Assembly: GCF_011170125.1 (NCBI RefSeq)
Contig: NZ_BLLN01000005.1
Location: 2,356,001-2,420,000 of the forward strand
Length of the DNA: 64,000 nucleotides
Reading direction: 5' to 3'
Source: Streptomyces diastaticus subsp. diastaticus
Lineage (GTDB): Bacteria > Actinomycetota > Actinomycetes > Streptomycetales > Streptomycetaceae
Below are positions 1 to 6,174 of this stretch, one piece after another. The position numbers and the translations under genes are program-made. The first letter of the stretch is position 1. Each line of letters starts with the position of its first letter. The notes beneath the pieces were generated by a model. That model was not told the DNA's origin, ran no database searches, and saw nothing but the letters and a program-made list of their open reading frames with translations.

Positions 1-371
1 AGGCTCTGCCCGGCCACCAGCTCCCGGAACCGCGCGCTCTGCTCCTCGTACTCGGCGAGCAGCTGCGGCAGCGGCACCTCCACCGCCGTCCGCATCTCGG
101 GGTCCGGGTCCTCCTCGGTGGCGTGCACCAGCGGCCCGGCCTCCTCCCCGTCGAGGAACACCTCCTCCAGCCAGTAGTACTCGACCCACCGCAGATGGCT
201 GATCAGCCCGCAGAGCGTCATGAGCGGCGAGCCGGGCAACGGCGCCTTCACCGCGCCCTCGGCCGACACCCCCTCACACTTGGCGACCGCGGTGGCCCGC
301 GCGTAGTCGAGGAAGGTGGTGAGCTGGGTACGTTCGTCCCAGGCGGCGGGGGTGTCGGTTCGCTGAGTCAT
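1..371 (-). CDS. DinB/DUF664 family protein, C-terminus cut by window edge
   Basis: The gene reads leftward from an ATG at 369-371 and runs off the left edge, so only about 123 residues are visible. The start MTQRTDTPAAWDERTQL, followed by a segment reading LCGLISHLRWVEYYW, is typical of the DUF664 branch of the DinB four-helix fold. Members of this fold include thiol-dependent transferases and many uncharacterised actinobacterial proteins. The metal-binding His set cannot be judged because the C-terminal half is missing. No strong ribosome binding site is visible. The family call is fairly secure; substrate and role are unknown. Confidence 0.8.
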   Translation of the reverse strand, partial: MTQRTDTPAAWDERTQLTTFLDYARATAVAKCEGVSAEGAVKAPLPGSPLMTLCGLISHLRWVEYYWLEEVFLDGEEAGPLVHATEEDPDPEMRTAVEVPLPQLLAEYEEQSARFRELVAGQS

Positions 372-440
372 CGCGAGGAGTGTGGCCTACGGGGGGTCCT
401 GCGGCGAGCGAATAATCGCCGCACACCCCGAACATGCGAA

Positions 441-482
441 GAGGCCCCGCCGCGCACCTTGCCGGTGCGCCGGCGGGACCTC
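441..482 (-). terminator. Hairpin downstream of the DUF397 gene
   Basis: GAGG..CCGCGCACC faces GGTGCGCCGG..CCTC around a 5-nt loop. It lies 12 bp past the DUF397 stop codon and is GC-rich without a clear U-tract, as is common for Streptomyces terminators. Confidence 0.5.
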
Positions 483-493
483 CACCGAACCGA

Positions 494-703
494 TCAGACG
501 GCCCGAAACGCACCGGCCTTGACCCCGCCCACGAAGGACGCGAACGCGGCAGCGGGGAAGCCGAGCACCGGCCCGGCGAGATCCTTGGAGTCACGGACGG
601 GAACCAGGCCGTCAGAGGCGACGAGGTTGGTGGCCACCTCGACGCACTGGCCGCCGTTGCCGCTGTAGGAAGACTTGAACCAACGAGGGGATTCACTCGT
701 CAC
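494..703 (-). CDS. DUF397 domain protein
   Basis: This 69-residue protein carries the DUF397 signature: WFKSSYSGNGGQCVEVA near the N-terminus and VRDSKD in the middle. DUF397 proteins are usually encoded next to XRE/DUF5753 regulators in Streptomyces, and the whiJ locus is the best-known case, where the small partner modulates the DNA-binding protein. Here its GTG start (701-703) overlaps the TGA (700-702) of the upstream XRE gene, so the two should be translationally coupled. It probably acts as the cytoplasmic partner of that regulator. The partnership is inferred from family and position. Confidence 0.9.
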   Translation of the reverse strand: MTSESPRWFKSSYSGNGGQCVEVATNLVASDGLVPVRDSKDLAGPVLGFPAAAFASFVGGVKAGAFRAV

Positions 704-1530
704 GATGTGCCCTTTCGTAGCTGCTCAATCATGGCCACGGAAGCTGCTTGCGACATGGCCTCGGCCTGTAGTTGATGATAGGCCGCCAACAGGGGGAGCA
801 CGGCTTCGCTGTTGCGCTCAAGACGGCCATGCTGCGAGGACTCGGCGTAGGAGATCAGCGACCGGTCGCGCATGGTCAGCACAGTCAACGGAAGGCTGAG
901 AGGTCGCCGCGCGCCCATGCTGAAGGGAGCGATCTGCAACACGGTGTGTGGGCGTTCGGCAAACTCCAGCAGTTTCGCGAACTGTGCATCCATGATCTCC
1001 GGAGTTCCCATGGGCCGGAGTACACACCCCTCGTCCAGCACGACGAACAGCAGAGGTGCGGGCGATCGGTCAAGGGCCGCTTGCCTCATCTCCACCAGCC
1101 TGACACGTTCCTCAGCCTGGTCCGGAGTGATGGCCTCCCTGCGCACCGCGTCCGCCTCCAGCGCCGAGGCGTACTCCTGCGTCTGGAGCAAGCCGGGTAT
1201 CACCCCGACCTCGTACAACCGCACCTCCATGGCTCGCTCTTCGTACCCGATGTACTGCGGGAAGCCCTCGATGAGCGCCGTGTGCCGGACCGCCTGACTC
1301 TGGCTCACCAGGCGCCCACGCGCACCCAGCGCCTGGTCACACCTTGTCGCGAGCCGCTGGGTTGGTGGACGTCGGCCAATTTCCAGCGCCGAGATGTGGG
1401 CTCCGGAGCAGCCCACGTGTTCGCCCAGTTGATCCTGGGTCCAGCCGCGTTCGTCTCGCAGCCTGCGGAGAAGCGCGCCGAAGGCCGCGCTCGGCGACCG
1501 CTCCGGGTCCAGCTCTCTACGGTTGACCAT
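700..1530 (-). CDS. XRE-family regulator with DUF5753 domain (whiJ-like)
   Basis: A 276-residue protein with an N-terminal helix-turn-helix (FGALLRRLRDERGWTQDQL, roughly residues 16-70) and a C-terminal DUF5753 domain (YEERAMEVRLYEVGVIPGLL onward). This is the architecture of the very abundant Streptomyces WhiJ-like regulators, several of which influence development or antibiotic production. I chose the ATG at 1528-1530 because the HTH starts soon after it; an upstream in-frame start would add 20 unconserved residues. It is divergent from the small-gene cassette at 1635 and the 104-bp gap holds two inverted repeats, so it likely controls both directions. The target genes are inferred. Confidence 0.9.
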   Translation of the reverse strand: MVNRRELDPERSPSAAFGALLRRLRDERGWTQDQLGEHVGCSGAHISALEIGRRPPTQRLATRCDQALGARGRLVSQSQAVRHTALIEGFPQYIGYEERAMEVRLYEVGVIPGLLQTQEYASALEADAVRREAITPDQAEERVRLVEMRQAALDRSPAPLLFVVLDEGCVLRPMGTPEIMDAQFAKLLEFAERPHTVLQIAPFSMGARRPLSLPLTVLTMRDRSLISYAESSQHGRLERNSEAVLPLLAAYHQLQAEAMSQAASVAMIEQLRKGTS

Positions 1531-1556
1531 GGTGCACCCAACTCGTCTGCCGTTTT

Positions 1557-1573
1557 GCGTCAGTTGATGACGC
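1557..1573. promoter_or_regulatory. Inverted repeat, candidate operator of the XRE regulator
   Basis: GCGTCA and TGACGC flank a 5-bp spacer (GTTGA). The repeat lies in the divergent region between the XRE gene and the small-gene cassette, 27 bp upstream of the XRE start codon. Confidence 0.4.
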
Positions 1574-1604
1574 TCTGAACGATAGGCCAAGCTGTGCGCT
1601 CCCG

Positions 1605-1620
1605 GTAGCGAAACGGCTAC
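1605..1620. promoter_or_regulatory. Second inverted repeat before the cassette
   Basis: GTAGC-N6-GCTAC lies just before the AGAGGAG ribosome binding site of the gene at 1635. It could be an operator half or a leader hairpin. No sequence similarity to the first repeat is obvious. Confidence 0.3.
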
Positions 1621-1634
1621 AGAGAGGAGCAGTC

Positions 1635-1805
1635 ATGCCTGCGGAACCCGAGCGACCGGCTCCCTGCCGCACCTGCCAGGAGTTCGCGCTCGCCGAAGCG
1701 GTGGCCAACGGGGAACGCGACTACAGCCGGGCCACCGACTGTCGCGTTCTCCTCAAGCGTCATCGGCAGAGCGGCACGTGCACGGCAGCCCAGGAGGAGG
1801 GGTGA
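1635..1805 (+). CDS. Small Cys-containing protein, first gene of the cassette
   Basis: A 56-residue ORF starting with ATG behind a good ribosome binding site (GAGGAG at 1624-1629). It has Cys11, Cys14, Cys36 and Cys49 plus His43, an arrangement that could bind zinc (CRTC near the N-terminus). The TGA stop overlaps the GTG start of the next gene (GTGA at 1802-1805), so the two are probably co-translated. I do not recognise the family. The strong RBS, the coupling and the position opposite an XRE regulator argue that it is real. Its function is unknown. Confidence 0.6.
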   Translation: MPAEPERPAPCRTCQEFALAEAVANGERDYSRATDCRVLLKRHRQSGTCTAAQEEG

Positions 1806-2041
1806 CCGGCGAGGAGCCGGCGCCCGCACAGGGGCCGCCGGAGTTCAACCCGCTCCGGTTCCCGCCCTGCGCATGCCCGCGCCACGCCCCCGGCCCCGGC
1901 CCCGGCCCCGGCCCCGGCCCCGGCCCCGGCCCCGAACCGGACGAGGACGACGGCGAGGACGGTTCCGCCCTCCTGCGCGAACTCCGCACCCGGATGAACG
2001 AGGAGAACCGCTTACGCCGGTGGGCGCGGGGGCAGTCGTGA
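1802..2041 (+). CDS. Hypothetical protein with Pro-Gly repeat
   Basis: A 79-residue ORF starting with GTG inside the stop of the previous gene. It begins VTGEEPAPAQG, has a PG dipeptide tract from about residue 29 to 44 encoded by a hexanucleotide repeat, then an acidic patch (DEDDGEDG) and a basic C-terminal helix-like segment (LLRELRTRMNEENRLRRWAR). The stop again overlaps the next start as GTGA. It is likely disordered in its first half. I do not recognise it. Confidence 0.55.
   Translation: MTGEEPAPAQGPPEFNPLRFPPCACPRHAPGPGPGPGPGPGPGPEPDEDDGEDGSALLRELRTRMNEENRLRRWARGQS
1888..1933 (+). repeat. Hexanucleotide tandem repeat CCCCGG
   Basis: Seven consecutive CCCCGG units plus a partial unit, inside the small ORF at 1802. 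Each unit encodes Pro-Gly, so copy-number changes keep the frame and only alter the length of the PG tract. Confidence 0.9.
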
Positions 2042-2439
2042 CCGGCGTCGAGCCCGTCGAGTACCTGGCGGACGCGTACGGCGGGAGGGGCGCCCGGGGC
2101 GTCTTCCTCGGGGGAACCCTCGCCCCGACCCGCCGCCTCGCCCTCCGCTGGCTCCGCCGCCAGGCCCATCGCCTCGCCGACGCCCTCGACCCTGACCCGC
2201 GTACCACCCGCCTCCCGGCCCGCGCACTGCTCCCCGCACCGCCCGGGGCGGAGCACGCGCCCTCTCAACTCCGTTTCTGGGCAGCAGACCTGACGTACGC
2301 CGAGGAGGTCACCGACCACCTCGCGACCGGCTACCCGTACTGCTTCACCGCCCGCGAGGGCCCGGCCTGGTACCGGCTCACCGCGCGCCCCCTCTTCACG
2401 ACAGGGCGCCCCACCCACTTCGCCGGGTCGCCGATGTGA
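2038..2439 (+). CDS. Hypothetical protein, third gene of the cassette
   Basis: A 133-residue ORF with a GTG start overlapping the previous stop (2038-2041). It begins VTGVEPVEYLADAYGG, has an Arg/Leu-rich helical segment (RRLALRWLRRQAHRLADALD) and ends in a mixed segment containing YAEEVTDHLATGYPYCF. There is no signal peptide or membrane segment. I do not recognise the family. The N-terminal VTGxEP resembles the start of the upstream 79-residue protein (VTGEEP), perhaps only through shared start context. Confidence 0.55.
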   Translation: MTGVEPVEYLADAYGGRGARGVFLGGTLAPTRRLALRWLRRQAHRLADALDPDPRTTRLPARALLPAPPGAEHAPSQLRFWAADLTYAEEVTDHLATGYPYCFTAREGPAWYRLTARPLFTTGRPTHFAGSPM

Positions 2440-2498
2440 CGGTCGCCGGCCCGGCGAGGCTCGAAAACACACACGACACACGACACACGAGGAGAAGC

Positions 2499-2627
2499 AT
2501 GAAGACCCACCTGCACTCGAGCGGCGGCGGCGACGGCCTGCCCGGCGAGCCCTACCCCGGACCGCACCAGCCGCCGAGCCCGGACGGCGGTCCGGGCGTG
2601 CCGAACCCTCCCAGGAGGGCCGCGTGA
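2499..2627 (+). CDS. 42-residue peptide coupled to the methyltransferase
   Basis: An ATG at 2499 follows GGAG at 2491-2494, giving a 42-residue peptide that starts MKTHLHSSGGGDGLPGEPYP and is rich in Gly and Pro, with a second Asp-Gly later. Its TGA overlaps the GTG start of the PIMT-like methyltransferase (2624-2627). A short coupled peptide directly before a PIMT homolog resembles the layout of some ribosomally made peptide (RiPP) clusters, in which PIMT-like enzymes methylate Asp to form aspartimide. No ATP-grasp or lanthionine synthase lies nearby, so the precursor idea is speculative. Confidence 0.5.
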   Translation: MKTHLHSSGGGDGLPGEPYPGPHQPPSPDGGPGVPNPPRRAA

Positions 2628-3805
2628 CCGCGGCCGGCCACGCACACCGGGGACGCCCCAGCCGCACCGGGCTGGGGCGCGCCCTCATGACCGGTGGGGC
2701 CCTCGCGTCCGACTGGCTGCCCGCCTTCACCGAGGTGCCGCGCTCGGCGTTCCTGCCCGAGCTGATGTGGCCGTTCGCCATGGAGGCGGGCCGGAGCGTG
2801 CCCGTCTCACGGTCCAGTGACCCGGGTTCCTGGCTCGCGTACGCCGACGCCGACGTACCGATCGTCACGCAGTGGGACGACGGGCGGCACGCGGGCACGG
2901 AGCCGGGGGAGGTCTCGACCTCGTCGGCGTCCATGCCGAGCGTGGTGTTCCGGATGCTGCGCGCGCTGGACGTGCGCGCGGGGCAGCGCGTGCTGGAGAT
3001 CGGCACGGGGACGGGATGGAACGCCGCCCTGCTCGCGCACCGGGCCGGCGCCGGGAACGTCGTCACCGTGGAGGTGGACGGAGCCGTGGCCGAACGGGCG
3101 GAACGCGCCTTGCGCGCCTTCGGGGCGCCGGTGCGGGTGGTGCACGGCGACGGGTTCCAGGGCTTCCCCGAGGGCGCGCCGTACGACCGGGTCATCGCGA
3201 CGTGCGGCCTTCGGTCCCTGCCGTTCGCCTGGGTGCGCCAGTCCCGGCCGGGCGGCGTCATCGTGGCCCCCTGGGGGACGCACTACAGCAACGCGGATGC
3301 CATCGCCCGGCTGGTCGTCGCAGAGGACGGGCGGAGCGCATCCGGGACGTTCGCCGGACCGGTGGAGTTCATGAAGCTCCGGTCCCAGCGGCTGCCGCCG
3401 GTCGCGCACCGCGCGTACGTGCCGGACACGGTGGCCGTCGGCGAGGAGACCATGACCACGGTGGCGGAGGAGGCGTTCACCGGGGACCGGTTCGGCGCCG
3501 GGCGGTTCGCGCTGGGGCTGCGCGTCCCCGCGTGCGTGAACGTCGTCGCCGAGAAGCGCGACGGCGCCCGGCCGGTGTGGTTCTACGGACTCACCGACCG
3601 TTCCTGGGCGTGCGCGATGTTCCGCGACGGCGACACGGCCCGCGTCTGGCAGTCCGGCCCGCGCCGGCTGTGGGACGAGGCCGAGGCGGCGCTCGCCTGG
3701 TGGGAGGCGCGAGGCAGGCCGGGCCATGAGCGCCTCGGCCTGACCGTGACCGGGGAAGGGCAGTCGGCCTGGCTGGACGACCCGGCCGACGCCTGGGAGG
3801 TCTGA
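2624..3805 (+). CDS. PIMT/PCMT-like SAM-dependent O-methyltransferase
   Basis: A 393-residue protein related to protein-L-isoaspartate O-methyltransferase. Motif I reads VLEIGTGTGWNAALLA (about residues 124-139), followed by VVTVEVD and, further on, YDRVIATCG and the PGGVIVAPWG strand. An N-terminal segment (about 1-90, WLPAFTEVPRSAFLP) and a C-terminal region of roughly 150 residues make it much longer than the about 220-residue housekeeping enzyme. Such long versions in Streptomyces occur beside XRE/DUF397 genes or in RiPP clusters. The GTG start overlaps the stop of the 42-residue peptide, implying coupled translation. The methyltransferase fold is secure; the substrate is unknown. Confidence 0.85.
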   Translation: MTAAGHAHRGRPSRTGLGRALMTGGALASDWLPAFTEVPRSAFLPELMWPFAMEAGRSVPVSRSSDPGSWLAYADADVPIVTQWDDGRHAGTEPGEVSTSSASMPSVVFRMLRALDVRAGQRVLEIGTGTGWNAALLAHRAGAGNVVTVEVDGAVAERAERALRAFGAPVRVVHGDGFQGFPEGAPYDRVIATCGLRSLPFAWVRQSRPGGVIVAPWGTHYSNADAIARLVVAEDGRSASGTFAGPVEFMKLRSQRLPPVAHRAYVPDTVAVGEETMTTVAEEAFTGDRFGAGRFALGLRVPACVNVVAEKRDGARPVWFYGLTDRSWACAMFRDGDTARVWQSGPRRLWDEAEAALAWWEARGRPGHERLGLTVTGEGQSAWLDDPADAWEV

Positions 3806-3858
3806 TCCCGGCGCCGGCCCGGACGGCGCTCGACGCCGCCCCCTCCGCAAGGCCCGCG

Positions 3859-3883
3859 GGGCCCGAGCCGAAAGGCCGGGCCC
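3859..3883. terminator. GAAA-tetraloop hairpin between convergent genes
   Basis: GGGCCCG-A-GCC-GAAA-GGC-CGGGCCC forms a stable stem. It lies between the stop codons of the methyltransferase (+) and the helicase (-) and could end transcription from both sides. Confidence 0.5.
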
Positions 3884-3908
3884 TGCCCAGGGCACCCCCC
3901 GGAGGAGG

Positions 3909-5690
3909 TCAGCCCCGCGTCGCCCACTCCCGCACCTTGTCGATCCGCTGGCGGATCTGACCGGCGGTGGCTTCCGCGCTCGGCGGCCCCCCGCACGCCC
4001 GCCGCAGCTCGTTGTGGATGACGCCGTGCGGCTTCCCGGTCTGGTGGACGTACGCCCCCACCAGGGTGTTGAGCTGCTTGCGCAGTTCCAGCAGCTCCTT
4101 GTGGGAGACGACGGGCCGGCGGTCGGCGGGCAGTTCGAGCAGGTCGGCCTCGCTGTCGGGCTTCTTGCGGCTGTGCGCGATCTGCCGGGCCTGCCGCTTC
4201 TGGAGGAGCAGCTGCACCTGGTCGGGTTCGAGGAGGCCGGGAATGCCGAGGTAGTCCTGTTCCTCCTCGCTGCCGGGATGGGCCTGCATGCCGAACTCGG
4301 CGCCGTCGAAGAGGACGCGGTCGAAGACGGCCTCGGACTCCAGGGCCTCGAAGGAGAACTGCTCCTGCTCCCCCGTGTCCTCGTCCTGTTCCTTGTTGGC
4401 CTCGTCCATCTCCTTCTCGGACTCGGCGTACGGGTCCTCCTCGCCGTCCTTCCTCGGCTTGTCGAGGACGTGGTCGCGCTCGACCTCCATCTCGTTGGCG
4501 AAACCGAGCAGGTTGGGGACGGTCGGCAGGAAGACCGAGGCGGTCTCGCCGCGCCGCCGGGAGCGCACGAAGCGGCCGACGGCCTGCGCGAAGAAGAGCG
4601 GGGTGGAGATGGTGGTGGCGTAGACGCCGACGGCCAGGCGGGGCACGTCGACGCCCTCGGAGACCATCCGGACGGCGACCATCCACCGGTCCTGGCTCTG
4701 GCTGAAGTCGTCGATGCGCTGGGAGGCGCCCGCGTCGTCGGACAGGACCAGGGTCGCCTTGTTCCCGGTGATCTCGCGGATCAGCTTGGCGTAGGCGCGG
4801 GCCTGGTCCTGGTCGGTGGCGATGACCAGCGCCCCGGCGTCGGGGATGGCCTTGCGGACCTCGGTGAGCCGCTGGTCGGCGGCGCGCAGCACGTTGGGCA
4901 TCCAGTCGCCGCGCGGGTCGAGCGCGGTCCGCCACGCCTGCGAGACGGCGTCCTTGGTCATCGGCTCGCCGAGCCGGGCGGCGATCTCGTCGCCCGCCTT
5001 GGTGCGCCAGCGCATCTGCCCGCTGTAGCTGAGGAAGATCACGGGGCGGACGACGCCGTCGCCGAGCGCGCTGCCGTAGCCGTACGTGTAGTCGGCGGCG
5101 GAACGGCGGATGCCGTCGTTGCCCTCCTCGTACGTGACGAAGGGGATGGGGTTGGTGTCGGAGCGGAACGGGGTGCCGGTGAGGGCGAGGCGGCGGGTGG
5201 CCGGCTCGAAAGCCTCCAGGCACGCCTCGCCCCAGGACTTGGAGTCACCGGCGTGATGGATCTCGTCGAGGATGACGAGGGTCTTGCGCTGCTCGACGCG
5301 GTTGCGGTGCAGCATCGGCCGGACACCGACGCCCGCGTAGGTGACGGCGACGCCCTGGTACTCCTTGCTGAGCGGCCCGGCGCTGTACCCGGGGTCCAGC
5401 TTGATGCCTATCCGGGCGGCGGCCTCGGCCCACTGCTTCTTCAGGTGCTCGGTCGGCGCGACCACCGTGATCTGCTGCACGACGTGGTGGTGCAGCATCC
5501 AGGAGGCCAGGGTGAGCGCGAAGGTGGTCTTCCCGGCGCCCGGCGTGGCGACCGCGAGGAAGTCGCGGGGCTGCTCCTGGACGTACTTGTCCATCGCGGC
5601 CTGCTGCCAGGCCCGCAGCTTTCCGGCGGTACCCCAGGGGGCCCGGCCGGGGAAGGCGGGTGAGAGGTGATGGGAGGCGGAAGTAGTCAC
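3909..5690 (-). CDS. DEAD/DEAH-box superfamily 2 helicase
   Basis: A 593-residue SF2 protein. It has a Q-like region (LRAWQQAAMDKYV), Walker A ATPGAGKTT (residues 48-56), the DEIHH box, LTGTPF as motif III, and a C-terminal RecA domain with QAVGRFVRSRRRGE as motif VI. This is the restriction-enzyme-III/DEAD type of nucleic-acid-dependent ATPase conserved in Streptomyces. The C-terminal third contains an acidic Glu/Asp-rich linker (around KEMDEANKEQDEDTGEQEQF) and a basic tail. The start is the first ATG. It is transcribed alone toward the convergent methyltransferase. The specific nucleic acid substrate is unknown. Confidence 0.9.
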   Translation of the reverse strand: MTTSASHHLSPAFPGRAPWGTAGKLRAWQQAAMDKYVQEQPRDFLAVATPGAGKTTFALTLASWMLHHHVVQQITVVAPTEHLKKQWAEAAARIGIKLDPGYSAGPLSKEYQGVAVTYAGVGVRPMLHRNRVEQRKTLVILDEIHHAGDSKSWGEACLEAFEPATRRLALTGTPFRSDTNPIPFVTYEEGNDGIRRSAADYTYGYGSALGDGVVRPVIFLSYSGQMRWRTKAGDEIAARLGEPMTKDAVSQAWRTALDPRGDWMPNVLRAADQRLTEVRKAIPDAGALVIATDQDQARAYAKLIREITGNKATLVLSDDAGASQRIDDFSQSQDRWMVAVRMVSEGVDVPRLAVGVYATTISTPLFFAQAVGRFVRSRRRGETASVFLPTVPNLLGFANEMEVERDHVLDKPRKDGEEDPYAESEKEMDEANKEQDEDTGEQEQFSFEALESEAVFDRVLFDGAEFGMQAHPGSEEEQDYLGIPGLLEPDQVQLLLQKRQARQIAHSRKKPDSEADLLELPADRRPVVSHKELLELRKQLNTLVGAYVHQTGKPHGVIHNELRRACGGPPSAEATAGQIRQRIDKVREWATRG

Positions 5691-5903
5691 GGTCTCCGAT
5701 TCGGTGCTCTCGGCTCGGGCCGGGTCGCGCCCCGGCCCACGTACGACAACCGGGCCACCCTACCCGGGCGCGGCACCCTCCCCGCCCGCCGGACCGGGGG
5801 CGCGGGGGGATGCGACAGGGGTCACAGAGGTACGGGCGCAAAGGCGGCCGGGGCCCGGTCGTGTCGGCGGTGTGGCAGTCGCGTTGCGTTCGCGGCCGAT
5901 GCC

Positions 5904-5933
5904 TTGAGGCCCGGTTCCCGGCGGGCCTACCGT
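5904..5933 (+). promoter_or_regulatory. Candidate promoter of the tRNA gene
   Basis: TTGAGG (5904-5909) and TACCGT (5928-5933) are separated by 18 bp, fitting a housekeeping sigma promoter. Transcription would start about 35 nt before the tRNA. Confidence 0.55.
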
Positions 5934-5974
5934 CATGGATGTGCCGGGGGGAACCCCCAGATCTCCCCGGCCAG

Positions 5975-6046
5975 GACCGTGTGCCCGAGAGGCTCAGGGA
6001 CTCGTCCGCAAAGCGAGGAACGCGGGTTCGAATCCCGCCACGGTCT
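5975..6046 (+). tRNA. tRNA-Cys-like gene (GCA), unusual C33
   Basis: The sequence folds as a cloverleaf: acceptor GACCGTG/CACGGTC, D-arm CCC..GGG with the GG pair, anticodon stem CTCGT/GCGAG with loop CCGCAAA, a 4-nt variable region, and T-arm GCGGG-TTCGAAT-CCCGC. The anticodon is GCA and position 73 is U (T6046), both expected of tRNA-Cys; the 3' CCA is not encoded. The nearly universal U33 is C here (6007) and the D-stem has only three Watson-Crick pairs. It has its own promoter and a strong hairpin behind it. It may be a working minor tRNA or a diverged tRNA-like gene. Confidence 0.7.
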
Positions 6047-6059
6047 CGGTCCCGGCCAC

Positions 6060-6104
6060 CACGCCGACGGCCCCGCCCAGGAGAAGGGCGGGGCCGTCGG
6101 CGTG
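6060..6104. terminator. Perfect 19-bp hairpin after the tRNA
   Basis: CACGCCGACGGCCCCGCCC and its exact complement flank a 7-nt loop. It ends the tRNA unit on the + strand and may also serve the molybdenum hydroxylase operon arriving on the - strand (stop at 6175). Confidence 0.8.
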
Positions 6105-6174
6105 TACGGGCCGGGGTGGCGGCCGGGCCGCGGGCGGGGGGCGTCCGTGCCGTTCCCGGCGCGCCACCGCGCCC

